A stretch of 64,000 bases of DNA from an uncultured Erysipelotrichaceae bacterium (lineage in GTDB: Bacteria > Bacillota_I > Bacilli_A > Erysipelotrichales > Erysipelotrichaceae). The stretch lies in the NCBI GenBank assembly GCA_900314905.1, contig OMXA01000002.1:39988-103987 (forward strand). Direction: 5' to 3'. Shown here one piece after another: positions 18,131 to 26,859 of this stretch. Positions within the stretch are counted from its first letter, which is position 1; each line of letters begins with the position of its first letter. The position numbers and the translations under genes were made by a program. Below the pieces are notes generated by a model. The model was not told where the DNA came from and did not search any database. It was given only the letters and a program-made list of their open reading frames with translations.

Positions 18131-20102
18131 ACTTGCAAAGACAACAAAGATCCTGCTCGGTGTGGCAGTTGGCCTCGGAACGGTGACGGTCGGCACGGCA
18201 GCGTACTATTTCTCATCTGTTCCGGAATCCCAGAAGGTCACGGTTCCTTCGTTTCCCGGAAAGACGAAGAGCGATGTCGAAAGCTGGATGTCACAGAATT
18301 CTCTGAGCAGCGACCGGTGCTTGTTTGACTATGCTTATGACGAAGAAAAAGATCGTGATGTCGTCCTTTCCCAGAGCATCGAGGCGGATTCGGTATTAGG
18401 GCCCCAGGAGGTTCTTACGATCACGCTTTCCGACGGGCCGGATCCGGACAAGGAATTTCAGATGCCTGATTTCAGCGGGAAAAAGCAGGAAGAAGTTGAA
18501 CAGTGGTTTGAAGACCATCGGTTTTCTTCGGTGAGCTACGCGTTTGAGAGCGATGAGAAGATTGAGAAGGGATTGTTTCTGAAGGCTTCCGCAGAGGCGG
18601 GAAAGAAGGTAAAGCGCTCGCAGGAACTGAAGATCACGTTCTCAAGCGGATCCAAAGAAGACCAGCAGGCAGAGGTGACGGTTCCGGACTTCTCTTCGTA
18701 TTCCAGAAAGAATATGCAGGCATGGGCTTCTGAGAATGGCATCACGCTGACGTTTGCTTCAAAGGCCTCCGATACGGTGGCCAGCGGAGGCTTCCTGTCG
18801 CAGAGCGTGAAGGCAGGCACGAAGGTGAAATCGGGAACTGCGATCACGGTGACCTTGTCTTCCGGCAAGGCGATTGCGATTGTGAGCTACGTCGGAAAGA
18901 CGAGAAAAGAAGCAGAAGCCTGGGCTGGTTCGAAAGGACTGAAGAGCAGCGTCACGATTCTCTACAGCACCAGCGATGCCGGCATCGTTCTTTCGCAGTC
19001 TCCGGATTCCGGTACCGTCGCAGAAGGAACGGCGGTGAAATTCACGGTTTCTGCGGGAAGAGTGAACCTGGCGGATTATACCGGAAAGACGAAATCTCAG
19101 TTTGATTCCTATCTTTCCTCGCTGAATGCAGAAAACAGCGGCAGTGCGAAGATCACGGTATCCTATCAGGATACAGAAAGCACGTCAGCGTCGGGAACGA
19201 TTCTTGCTCAGAGCGTGAGCGGTCTTCTGGATCCTGGTACGAGTGTCACGGTCAAAGTCGCAGTCGGAAAGAAATACAGCGTAGCCAGCCAGGCCGGCAA
19301 GTCGCTGGACAGCTTCCGCAGCTACCTCAGCTCGATGGGGCTGAATCTCGGCAATGTGTCTTATGTCTTCAGCGACAGCTACGGGTCAGGGGTCCTGGTA
19401 TCCAATGATACGGGCAGCTTTGAATCCGGAGCTTCGATCAACTGTGTCGTCTCAAAGGGTTCCTATTCCTGGGATCCGGGTGATCTCACTGCAGCCGGTG
19501 CGAGCTGGAGCGCGCTGTACAGCGCTTCTGCAGATGCGAGAAAGAATGGCTACAGCGTGAGCAAGACGGATGAGGAAAGCCAGTATCCGGAAGGGCAGAT
19601 CATTGCCTGCTCGATCAGCGGGAAGTCGATTTCCTGCCGGGTATCGATCGGCTCGTATGTGACCGTTGCGGATGTGACGGGAAAGGATCATTCCGAAGCA
19701 TCTTCGATCCTGAGCGGATCCGGACTTTCGGTAACGGAAGTGGAACAGAGCAATTACAGCGATGTTCCATCTGGTCAGGTCATCGGTCAGTCGCTTTCTG
19801 CCGGAACGAAAGTGAAAGCAGGAACAGCGATCACGATTACCTATTCCAGGGGACCGGAGCCGGTGGTGACGGCGGCGATTCCGACGATCTATTCCGCGCT
19901 TTATGATGGCATGAAAGGATCAGAGATTGTCTCGAGTCTGACGGCTACGCTGAATGCGGCAGGCTTCTACAACCTGAACTTCGTGAAGATCCCCACGGGC
20001 AATACGACGAGTAAAAATGCCCTGAAGTCGGTATCGCCTGCCCCTGGTTCCCTCATCAATGTGAAAGATCAGATCACGATCGAGTATTATTCGGCAGACT
20101 GA
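18123..20102 (+). CDS. Membrane-anchored multi-PASTA-repeat protein without kinase domain
   Basis: A 659-residue protein with a cytoplasmic tail of a few residues, one transmembrane helix (about residues 9-30, ILLGVAVGLGTVTVGTAAYYF), and then a long extracellular chain of about nine PASTA-like units. These open with VTVPSFPGKTKSDVESWM, MPDFSGKKQEEVEQWF, VTVPDFSSYSRKNMQAWA, VSYVGKTRKEAEAWA and similar; later copies are more diverged. PASTA units bind peptidoglycan fragments and usually sit on Ser/Thr kinases or penicillin-binding proteins; here no catalytic domain is present. ATG 18123 overlaps the end of the glucosaminidase gene and has GAGGA upstream; ATG 18117 is an alternative. A wall-binding adaptor or a regulator of the co-expressed hydrolase is a reasonable inference. 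Confidence 0.85.
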   Translation: MVRLAKTTKILLGVAVGLGTVTVGTAAYYFSSVPESQKVTVPSFPGKTKSDVESWMSQNSLSSDRCLFDYAYDEEKDRDVVLSQSIEADSVLGPQEVLTITLSDGPDPDKEFQMPDFSGKKQEEVEQWFEDHRFSSVSYAFESDEKIEKGLFLKASAEAGKKVKRSQELKITFSSGSKEDQQAEVTVPDFSSYSRKNMQAWASENGITLTFASKASDTVASGGFLSQSVKAGTKVKSGTAITVTLSSGKAIAIVSYVGKTRKEAEAWAGSKGLKSSVTILYSTSDAGIVLSQSPDSGTVAEGTAVKFTVSAGRVNLADYTGKTKSQFDSYLSSLNAENSGSAKITVSYQDTESTSASGTILAQSVSGLLDPGTSVTVKVAVGKKYSVASQAGKSLDSFRSYLSSMGLNLGNVSYVFSDSYGSGVLVSNDTGSFESGASINCVVSKGSYSWDPGDLTAAGASWSALYSASADARKNGYSVSKTDEESQYPEGQIIACSISGKSISCRVSIGSYVTVADVTGKDHSEASSILSGSGLSVTEVEQSNYSDVPSGQVIGQSLSAGTKVKAGTAITITYSRGPEPVVTAAIPTIYSALYDGMKGSEIVSSLTATLNAAGFYNLNFVKIPTGNTTSKNALKSVSPAPGSLINVKDQITIEYYSAD

Positions 20103-20105
20103 AAG

Positions 20106-20156
20106 AATCACCAGGTTTCCGCTGAATCCATGGAATCAGCGGAGGACCTGGTGATT
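20106..20156 (+). terminator. Long nested inverted repeat between the PASTA gene and uppS
   Basis: The outer stem AATCACCAGGT pairs perfectly with ACCTGGTGATT (11 bp); the inner stem CCGCTGA pairs with TCAGCGG (7 bp). It starts 3 bases after the PASTA stop and ends 4 bases before the uppS -10 box. The T-run is weak (CCTTTT at 20167-20172). It probably terminates or insulates. Confidence 0.65.
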
Positions 20157-20160
20157 ATGC

Positions 20161-20166
20161 TATAAT
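20161..20166 (+). promoter_or_regulatory. Extended -10 promoter for uppS operon
   Basis: TGCTATAAT (extended -10) lies 27 bases before the uppS ATG; no good -35 is present because that position falls in the preceding hairpin. Confidence 0.6.
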
Positions 20167-20193
20167 CCTTTTGGCGAAAAAGAGAGCAGACCT

Positions 20194-20895
20194 ATGAAAG
20201 AATGCAGACACGTTGCGATTATCATGGACGGAAACGGGAGATGGGCGAAGGCACAGGGAAAACCGCGGACCTATGGTCATCTGGTCGGCTCCGATAATGT
20301 CCGCACCATTGCGATTGCGGCGGATGAGCTGGGCGTGAAATATCTGACGCTTTATGCGTTTTCCACAGAGAACTGGAAGCGGTCGCAGGAAGAGGTAGGC
20401 TATATCATGAAGCTGCCTGCGTATTTCTTCCGGAAGTATATGCAGGAGTTTCTGGACCGGGGATATCAGATGCATATGATCGGCGAGCTGGATGCCTTGC
20501 CCAGCAGCACAAGAAAAGTGCTTCTTGATGCCGTGGAAGAATCCAGGAACAATACCGGTCTGAATCTGAATATCGCCATCAATTACGGCTCTCACCGCGA
20601 GATCGTGCTGGCTGCCAATGCATATGCGAAAGATGTAAAAGAAGGAAAAGCAGAGCTTGGCATTGATGAAAAGGGCTTTGAGAAGTATCTGATGACGAAG
20701 GATTTCCCGCCCGTGGATCTTCTGATCCGCACCAGCGGAGAAGAGCGGATCTCGAATTACCTGCTCTGGCAGATTGCCTATGCGGAACTGGAATTCGTTC
20801 CGGAGAGCTGGCCGGAGTTCACACCGGAGGTTTTCAGACGCTGCCTGCAGGAATACCAGGAGCGGGATCGCAGATTCGGAGGCGTGAAAGCATGA
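20194..20895 (+). CDS. uppS: Undecaprenyl diphosphate synthase
   Basis: A cytosolic cis-prenyltransferase of 233 residues that extends farnesyl diphosphate with isopentenyl diphosphate to C55 undecaprenyl diphosphate, the lipid carrier for wall polymers. The signature IIMDGNGRWAKAQGKPR near the N-terminus carries the catalytic Asp, and the C-terminal RTSGEERISNYLLWQIAYAELEF is the second conserved block. It is the first gene of the uppS-cdsA-dxr-rseP cluster, a common Firmicute arrangement. Its stop overlaps the cdsA start (ATGA, 20892-20895). It is transcribed from the extended -10 promoter just upstream. Confidence 0.96.
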   Translation: MKECRHVAIIMDGNGRWAKAQGKPRTYGHLVGSDNVRTIAIAADELGVKYLTLYAFSTENWKRSQEEVGYIMKLPAYFFRKYMQEFLDRGYQMHMIGELDALPSSTRKVLLDAVEESRNNTGLNLNIAINYGSHREIVLAANAYAKDVKEGKAELGIDEKGFEKYLMTKDFPPVDLLIRTSGEERISNYLLWQIAYAELEFVPESWPEFTPEVFRRCLQEYQERDRRFGGVKA

Positions 20896-21674
20896 GTGAC
20901 ACGAAGAAGCGGATTCTCACCGCCGCAGTGCTGGTTGCGATCATCATTCCGCCGTTTCTTGCCGGCGGAATCTGGATTGATCTGCTCATGGCGGTCATCT
21001 CGTTTTTCGGGGCATATGAGCTTGCCAGCATGAGCGATCAGAAGCCGCACTGGGGCATGACGATCCTGACGGCTGCTGCAATCATTCTTCTGTATCATCT
21101 GAAGGGCGAGCGGATCCTGGCGGGATTTGCGTTATGGATCATCGTCCTGTTTGCGATCCATATCATCTATGAACCATTCTCGACCGATCAGGTCGTTTAT
21201 ATCTATGCGATTTCCGGCATTGTGGCGATGGCCTGGAATTGCGTGGAACGAATCTATGACACTGCCCTTGGCCCGAATGCGATGATCTATGTTGCGCTGG
21301 CTTGCTTTCTATGTGATACCGGAGCCTGGTTCTTCGGCAGGAAATTCGGCAGGCATAAGATGATTCCGCGCATTTCTCCGAAGAAGACCTGGGAGGGGAG
21401 CATCGGCGGCTATCTGACCGGCTTTCTGATTTCTCTGATCTATGGCCTGCTCTTTATCCCGGCAATGCCGAAAGGACTTCTGGTGTGCGGGTCTCTGGTG
21501 CTTCCTGCTGCTGCAGAGATCGGCGATCTTTCGTTTTCGAGCACGAAGCGGCATTTCGGCATCAAGGATTTCGGCAAGCTGCTGCCTGGTCATGGCGGCA
21601 TTCTGGACCGGATTGACAGCCTGGTATTCTGCTTCATGGCTTTCAATGCGCTGATGCTGGCATGGGGGATCTGA
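20892..21674 (+). CDS. cdsA: Phosphatidate cytidylyltransferase (CDP-diacylglycerol synthase)
   Basis: A 260-residue integral membrane enzyme making CDP-diacylglycerol from phosphatidic acid and CTP, the branch point for phospholipids. It has about seven hydrophobic segments and the C-terminal signature EIGDLSFSSTKRHFGIKDFG followed by LLPGHGGILDRIDS, which is diagnostic. Its start is fused to the uppS stop as ATGA. The frame ends within 3 bases of the chosen dxr start, so translation is coupled. Confidence 0.95.
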   Translation: MSDTKKRILTAAVLVAIIIPPFLAGGIWIDLLMAVISFFGAYELASMSDQKPHWGMTILTAAAIILLYHLKGERILAGFALWIIVLFAIHIIYEPFSTDQVVYIYAISGIVAMAWNCVERIYDTALGPNAMIYVALACFLCDTGAWFFGRKFGRHKMIPRISPKKTWEGSIGGYLTGFLISLIYGLLFIPAMPKGLLVCGSLVLPAAAEIGDLSFSSTKRHFGIKDFGKLLPGHGGILDRIDSLVFCFMAFNALMLAWGI

Positions 21675-21676
21675 AT

Positions 21677-22843
21677 ATGACGAAGAGATTTGTTCTGCTC
21701 GGAGCGAGCGGTTCGATCGGCACGCAGACGATCGATGTGATTCTTCAGCATCCGGATCGTTTTTCTTTAACTGCATTCGGGGTCGGCCGCCGGATTGAAG
21801 CGGCAAGGAAGCTCCTTGGTCTGTTTCCGGTAAGCAAGGTTTCCGTAATGCGGAAAGAAGATGCAGAAAGCCTGGCGGCAGAATTTCCGCATACGAAGTT
21901 CGTATGGGGAGAAGAAGGCATGGAAGAGCTGGCCTCTGGAGCGGATTATGATGTGCTGATCAATGCCCTGGTCGGGTTTGCCGGGTTTGCGCCGACCATG
22001 GCTGCGATGAAGGCGCACCATGATGTGGCGCTGGCCAATAAGGAGACCCTTGTCTGCGGGGGATCGCTGATCCGAAAAGCCATGCAGGAATACGGCGTGC
22101 GGCTGTATCCGATTGACAGCGAGCATTCTGCGATCTGGCAATGCCTGCAGGGAAATCAGATGAAACAGGTGAAGCGGCTGATCATCACCTGCAGCGGCGG
22201 CGCCTTCCGGGATAAGAACCGGGAAGAGCTTGCCCATGTGACGCTATCCGATGCACTGGCGCATCCCAACTGGTCCATGGGGCCGAAGATCACGGTAGAC
22301 TGTGCCAATCTCATGAATAAGGGATTTGAAGTCACAGAGGCGCACTGGCTGTTTGATCTGCCGTATGAAGAAATCGACGTGCTGATGCATCGGGAGTCCG
22401 TGATTCATTCGATGGTCGAGTATTGCGATCATAGCGTGATTGCCCAGCTCGGGGCGCCGGACATGAGACTGCCGATTCAGTATGCGATGAGCTGGCCGGA
22501 TCGGCTGCCATTGCATCAGGAGCACCCGCTGGATCTTTCAGAGATCGGAACGCTTCATTTTGAGAAACCGGATCCTGAGCGCTATCCGCTGCTTGGGCTG
22601 GCCTATGAAGCGGGAAAGAAGGGCGGCAATCTCGGAGCGATCATGAATGCGGCAAATGAAGCTGCCAATGCGGCGTTTCGAAGAGATGAGATTCCGTTTC
22701 TTTCGATCGAGCAGATTGTGATTGACACGGTGCATCATGCGCCGTTTGCAGAGCTTTCCAGCGTACAGGATCTGATTCAGGCAGATGCCTGGGGCAGAGC
22801 CTATGCGGAAGAACAGATCAGAGGAGCAAAGATCAGTAAATGA
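21677..22843 (+). CDS. dxr: 1-deoxy-D-xylulose 5-phosphate reductoisomerase
   Basis: The 388-residue NADPH-dependent enzyme of the MEP pathway that converts DXP to 2-C-methyl-D-erythritol 4-phosphate, feeding isopentenyl diphosphate to UppS. The N-terminal GASGSIGTQTIDVI is the nucleotide-binding loop; SEHSAIWQCLQG is a conserved substrate/metal region. ATG 21677 (MTKRFVLLGASG) is preferred over ATG 21662, which lies inside cdsA and adds five atypical residues; GGGGGA sits 7 bases upstream of 21677. Its stop overlaps the rseP start (ATGA). Confidence 0.95.
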   Translation: MTKRFVLLGASGSIGTQTIDVILQHPDRFSLTAFGVGRRIEAARKLLGLFPVSKVSVMRKEDAESLAAEFPHTKFVWGEEGMEELASGADYDVLINALVGFAGFAPTMAAMKAHHDVALANKETLVCGGSLIRKAMQEYGVRLYPIDSEHSAIWQCLQGNQMKQVKRLIITCSGGAFRDKNREELAHVTLSDALAHPNWSMGPKITVDCANLMNKGFEVTEAHWLFDLPYEEIDVLMHRESVIHSMVEYCDHSVIAQLGAPDMRLPIQYAMSWPDRLPLHQEHPLDLSEIGTLHFEKPDPERYPLLGLAYEAGKKGGNLGAIMNAANEAANAAFRRDEIPFLSIEQIVIDTVHHAPFAELSSVQDLIQADAWGRAYAEEQIRGAKISK

Positions 22844-23901
22844 CGATTATCTACTTTATCCTTCTATTGACGGTGATCATCTGCATCCATGAGGCGGGTC
22901 ACCTCTTTGCGGCAAAGAAATTCGGTGTCTACTGCTATGAGTATTCGTTCGGCATGGGATCGGTTATCTGGAAGCATAAGAAGGGCGAAACCCAGTACAG
23001 CATCCGGGCAATTCCGATCGGCGGGTTTGTTGCGATGGCGGGAGAGCAGGATGGCGATGCGGCTTATCCGGATGTCGAGGTTCCATCAGGAAGACGTCTG
23101 ACTGAGAAGCCATGGTGGCAGAAAGTCATCATCATGCTGGCAGGTGTCTTCATGAACTTCCTGCTCTGCTGGGCGATCTTCTCGCTGATCATCCTGCATG
23201 CAGGTTCGTTTGCGGTTTCCCCGAAAGCGGTGATCGAAGAAGTCATTGCCGGCAGTCCTGCGGAAGCAGCGGGACTTGAGGCAGGGGATGAGGTCACTAG
23301 AATCGTGCTTTCCGATGGAACTGTCTATCATCCTTCGACGTATGAAGATCTGCAGCTGGAGCTGTCGTCTCTGACGGATCAGGAAATCCAGGTGACCGTA
23401 TTGCGGGATGGCAGTGAGCTTTCCGTATCATTGACTCCGGAATATAACGAAGAATACCAGTATTACATGATCGGCATCCGCGGACCTGCTCCGGAAGTGA
23501 AAGAAGTGAATCTATGGAACTGCTGGGCATATGGCGCCAAGGAGATGCATACGGTGACGAAGCTCATGATCAGCGCGATCCGCAATCTCTTTGCGGGCCG
23601 GAATCTGGATCAGCTCAGCGGGCCGGTCGGGATCTATCAGGCGACGGAACAGACGGTTTCCTATGGCTTCTCGAGCTTCCTGTTCCTGATGGCGGAGCTT
23701 TCGCTGAATGTCGGCATCTTCAACCTGATTCCGCTGCCGGTCCTGGATGGCGGTCAGGTCGTGATCACGATTGCGGAAGCAATTGCCCATCGCCGCCTGA
23801 ATGAGAAGGTCAGACTCGGACTCATGGGAGCCTGCTGGGTTCTGCTGATCGCACTGATGCTGTTTGTGACCTGGAATGATGTATCCAGAATCATCAGATA
23901 G
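22840..23901 (+). CDS. rseP: RIP zinc metalloprotease RseP (site-2 protease family)
   Basis: A 353-residue intramembrane protease of the M50B family that cleaves membrane-spanning anti-sigma factors or remnant signal peptides. The zinc motif HEAGH is at residues 17-21 in the first helix, a PDZ domain lies near residues 125-200 (VIEEVIAGSPAEAAGLEAGDEV), and the second catalytic motif NLIPLPVLDGGQ lies in a C-terminal helix. It is coupled to dxr by an ATGA overlap and forms the last gene of the uppS cluster. galE follows after 17 bases, and no terminator is visible between them. Confidence 0.95.
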   Translation: MTIIYFILLLTVIICIHEAGHLFAAKKFGVYCYEYSFGMGSVIWKHKKGETQYSIRAIPIGGFVAMAGEQDGDAAYPDVEVPSGRRLTEKPWWQKVIIMLAGVFMNFLLCWAIFSLIILHAGSFAVSPKAVIEEVIAGSPAEAAGLEAGDEVTRIVLSDGTVYHPSTYEDLQLELSSLTDQEIQVTVLRDGSELSVSLTPEYNEEYQYYMIGIRGPAPEVKEVNLWNCWAYGAKEMHTVTKLMISAIRNLFAGRNLDQLSGPVGIYQATEQTVSYGFSSFLFLMAELSLNVGIFNLIPLPVLDGGQVVITIAEAIAHRRLNEKVRLGLMGACWVLLIALMLFVTWNDVSRIIR

Positions 23902-23918
23902 AAAGAAGGTATACACAC

Positions 23919-24935
23919 ATGACAACTATTCTTGTAACCGGCGGAACCGGATATATCGGTTCCCACACATGCGTTTCTCTGATCCAGGCAGGATATGAGG
24001 TCATCGCGCTCGATAATCTCTACAATTCCAATGAAGCAGTTCTGGATCGCATTCAGACCATCACCGGCGTGAAGCCGAAGTTCTACCGGACGGACGTGCT
24101 TGACAAGGAAGGCCTGAAGAAGGTATTCGATGAGAACAAGATTGATGCCGTCATCCATTTTGCCGGATACAAGGCAGTCGGAGAGTCCGTGCAGAAGCCG
24201 CTGACCTATTATGAAAACAACATCTCCGGTGCGATCAACCTGTACTGGGCAATGCGCAATGCCGGCTGCAAGACGATTGTCTTCAGCTCCAGCGCGACCG
24301 TCTACGGAGCTCCGGAGAAATGCCCGATCACGGAGGATTCCAAGGTCGGCGGAACCACGAATCCGTACGGCACCAGCAAGCTCATGAATGAGCGCATCCT
24401 CGAGGATGTCTCGAAGTCTGATCCGGAATGGTCCGTGATGCTGTTAAGATATTTCAACCCGATCGGAGCTCATCCGTCCGGACTGCTCGGAGAAGTTCCG
24501 AACGGAATCCCGAACAACCTCGTTCCCTATATCGCAAGAGTTGCCAATGGCCAGCTGGAATATCTGAGAGTCTGGGGGGATGATTATCCGACTCCGGATG
24601 GAACCGGGGTCCGTGACTATATCCATGTCGTCGACCTGGCAGATGGGCATATCGGAGCCGTGAAGTATGCCCTGGAACATAAGGGAGTCGAGCATGTCAA
24701 TCTCGGTACGGGCAGGGGATATTCCGTTCTCGATGTTCTGCATGCATATGAGAAGGCATGCGGGAAGAAGCTCCCGTACAGGATCATGCCGAGAAGAGCC
24801 GGGGATATTGCTGAGTGCTATGCCGATCCGTCCAAGGCAAAGCGGCTGTTCGGCTGGGAAGCAAAGTATGATATCGATGACATGTGCCGCGATTCCTGGA
24901 ACTTCACGCTGAAGAATCCGGACGGCATTCATTGA
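23919..24935 (+). CDS. galE: UDP-glucose 4-epimerase
   Basis: A 338-residue SDR-family enzyme interconverting UDP-glucose and UDP-galactose (some members also act on UDP-GlcNAc). It shows the Rossmann motif GGTGYIGSHT, the serine strand SSSATVYG and the catalytic pair YGTSK. The ribosome site GAAGG lies 8 bases before ATG. It provides sugar nucleotides for surface polysaccharides and glycoproteins and stands apart from any galactose operon. A clear terminator follows. Confidence 0.95.
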   Translation: MTTILVTGGTGYIGSHTCVSLIQAGYEVIALDNLYNSNEAVLDRIQTITGVKPKFYRTDVLDKEGLKKVFDENKIDAVIHFAGYKAVGESVQKPLTYYENNISGAINLYWAMRNAGCKTIVFSSSATVYGAPEKCPITEDSKVGGTTNPYGTSKLMNERILEDVSKSDPEWSVMLLRYFNPIGAHPSGLLGEVPNGIPNNLVPYIARVANGQLEYLRVWGDDYPTPDGTGVRDYIHVVDLADGHIGAVKYALEHKGVEHVNLGTGRGYSVLDVLHAYEKACGKKLPYRIMPRRAGDIAECYADPSKAKRLFGWEAKYDIDDMCRDSWNFTLKNPDGIH

Positions 24936-24943
24936 TTCGCAAG

Positions 24944-24969
24944 AAGCTCATCCATCCGGATGGGCTTTT
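24944..24969 (+). terminator. Rho-independent terminator after galE
   Basis: A 10-bp stem AAGCTCATCC/GGATGGGCTT (one G-U) with loop ATCC is followed by TTTTC. Confidence 0.88.
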
Positions 24970-24993
24970 CTGACGCAGAAGGGAGAAACAGAC

Positions 24994-25722
24994 ATGACTC
25001 TGAAAAGCCGCAGAAAAAAGAAAACATGGGGAATCCTTGCGCTGATCCTTGCGCTGATTCTTGCGGGAGGTTTCTATTTCGGCACTTATTATCATGCCGA
25101 TGAAACTGCCATCGCTGCCATGCAGAGCGATGAAGAAGTGAAGATCACGGGAATTCCGGAAGGAGGCTATCTGTTTGACGGGCCGGGGGAAGGAACTGCA
25201 GTGATCTTCTATCCCGGGGCGAAGGTAGAGACGATTGCCTATGCACCTCTGATGCATGAGATTGCCGAAGGAGGAAGTGATGTGTTCCTGCTGGATATGC
25301 CGCTGCATATGGCTTTTCTCGGCATAGAGAAGGCAGAGAAGATCCGGCAGAACTATGAAGAGACAAGCTGGTATATGGCCGGACATTCCCTTGGCGCTGC
25401 GATGGCAGCCCGGTATTGTGCCTCGCATCTTTCGGAGTATGATGGGCTGATTCTTCTGGCGGGCTACCCGACGAAGGACCTGCACGCTGACCATTTCCGG
25501 CTGCTCAGCATCTATGGATCCGAAGACGGCCATCGGGAAATGCTGCAGAAGAATCCGCAGTATGATCCGGAGGATACGACGATCGTGGTCATCGAAGGCG
25601 GCAATCATGCCCAGTTCGGAAACTACGGAATCCAGAGCGGGGACGGCATCGCCTCGATCTCCTCAGAAGAGCAGCAGAAGCAGACCTCTGAAGCCATTCT
25701 GGCTTTCTGCAGGAATGATTAA
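24994..25722 (+). CDS. Membrane-anchored alpha/beta hydrolase
   Basis: A 242-residue protein with a basic N-terminus, one membrane helix (about residues 11-30, ILALILALILAGGFYFG) and an extracellular alpha/beta-hydrolase domain. The nucleophile elbow GHSLG gives Ser132; Asp in YGSEDGH and His in GGNHAQFG complete a probable triad. The substrate is unknown; the compact form resembles the dienelactone-hydrolase-like Abhydrolase_5 group. It starts after GGGAG (spacing about 8). Its last codons overlap the start of the EIIC-like gene by 8 bases, so the two are co-translated. Confidence 0.85.
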   Translation: MTLKSRRKKKTWGILALILALILAGGFYFGTYYHADETAIAAMQSDEEVKITGIPEGGYLFDGPGEGTAVIFYPGAKVETIAYAPLMHEIAEGGSDVFLLDMPLHMAFLGIEKAEKIRQNYEETSWYMAGHSLGAAMAARYCASHLSEYDGLILLAGYPTKDLHADHFRLLSIYGSEDGHREMLQKNPQYDPEDTTIVVIEGGNHAQFGNYGIQSGDGIASISSEEQQKQTSEAILAFCRND

Positions 25723-26803
25723 GAGAAAGAAGATTGCAGACGCGTTTTCCATTGCCGCAGGCGGGATGCTGTTCTTTGCGGTTTTCCTGTCACTGGGATA
25801 TGCGCTCTGCCCTGAGACCCTTTTAGGCGGGGCTTCCCATTCCCCGGCTGCTTTCCTCGGCCGCGGATTCGTCTGGGTCGGAAGCCTCGGGTGGGATCAT
25901 CCCGGCATCGTGCTTTCGATCTGCCTCGGGCTTGGCCTGAGCGAGGAGTTCCATGTCAGCCAGGCCCTGCTTTCGTTTCTGTCCTATGAAGTTCTGGCAC
26001 ATGGAATGTCGCAGTTTCTGCCTTACAGCCTTGCCAGAGCGGATGTCCCGTATGCATTCCTCGGCATGCTGGGGGCGTTTTCTTCCAGTCTGATTTTCAG
26101 GCACGTTCTGAAAGAACCTTGTGATTACTGGAAGCGGCTTGGGAAAGCAGCACTTTTCAGCATTGCTGTCTCATGGGTCTCTGCAGGTCTGTTCTCGATT
26201 GTCTGGCCGTTTCTGTATGACAGAATCAGTACTCTTGGAAGCTTCTGCGCGGATGGCAGTGTGAGCGGTGCCTTCTGGTTCCATGTGTCTGAGCAGCTGC
26301 TTGCCCCATTCGGGATGGAGCGCGGACTGAACCGGATGGTCTGGAATTCGGAAAGCGGACTCGGGGATCTTTCGTACTTCTGGGCAAGGAAGACTTCTGA
26401 GGAAGTGTCCTGGCCCCTGGGTCTTTATATGTCGGGATTCTTTCCGATCATGATGGGCGGGATTCCATCTGCCTGTGCCGTGCATCAGAAACACGACGGA
26501 AACCGAAGATGGGGCCTGATCGGGCTGGTGTCGTTTCTTGGCGGAATGGTGCTTCCGTATGAATACCTGCTGCTGGTGCATCCGCTTCTGTATGCTGGCT
26601 TCTGCTTTTCGTATGGGATTTCGGCAGTGCTTGCAGACCTCTGTTCCTTCCGGGCGGGGTTTGCTTCAGGCGGAGGGTTTGCGGATTTCTTCTTCAGCGG
26701 GGTGATGCCTGCCTCGAAGAACCCGCAGATGCTGGTGGTGCTCGGGACTCTCGCTGCTGCGTGCTATGGGCTGATCGCATCGTTCAGGACCAGGAAGAAG
26801 TGA
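25715..26803 (+). CDS. Degenerate PTS EIIC-like membrane protein (glucose/GlcNAc family)
   Basis: A 362-residue protein with about ten hydrophobic segments. The region from FFPIMMGGIPSACAVHQKH onward aligns by eye with glucose-family EIIC permeases: the MFGLPAAALAMY equivalent, then a GITEPIEF equivalent, then PLLYA, then RAGFASGGGFADFFF. The key substrate glutamate of GITE is Leu280 here (GGMVLPYEY, only Glu283 kept), and the usual GLHH motif is replaced by GMERG. No EIIB or EIIA domain is present in the protein or nearby. ATG 25715 overlaps the hydrolase stop; the open frame extends upstream but only as a shadow of that gene. It is either a repurposed membrane protein or a dead permease. 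Confidence 0.68.
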   Translation: MIKRKKIADAFSIAAGGMLFFAVFLSLGYALCPETLLGGASHSPAAFLGRGFVWVGSLGWDHPGIVLSICLGLGLSEEFHVSQALLSFLSYEVLAHGMSQFLPYSLARADVPYAFLGMLGAFSSSLIFRHVLKEPCDYWKRLGKAALFSIAVSWVSAGLFSIVWPFLYDRISTLGSFCADGSVSGAFWFHVSEQLLAPFGMERGLNRMVWNSESGLGDLSYFWARKTSEEVSWPLGLYMSGFFPIMMGGIPSACAVHQKHDGNRRWGLIGLVSFLGGMVLPYEYLLLVHPLLYAGFCFSYGISAVLADLCSFRAGFASGGGFADFFFSGVMPASKNPQMLVVLGTLAAACYGLIASFRTRKK

Positions 26804-26821
26804 TCGGGGATCCTTCTTTTT
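26796..26821 (+). terminator. Terminator overlapping the EIIC-like stop codon
   Basis: AGAAG-(T)-GATC pairs with GATC-CTTCT (9 bp with one bulge, GGG loop), followed by a T-run; the stop codon lies in the stem. Confidence 0.6.
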
Positions 26822-26859
26822 CTTCTGCTAAGGATAGAGCAGAAGGAAGGTATTCTGAA

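Noticed and set aside
21662-21676. Upstream ATG 21662 as the dxr start
   Set aside because: It lies inside cdsA, adds atypical residues and lacks the ribosome-site spacing seen for ATG 21677.
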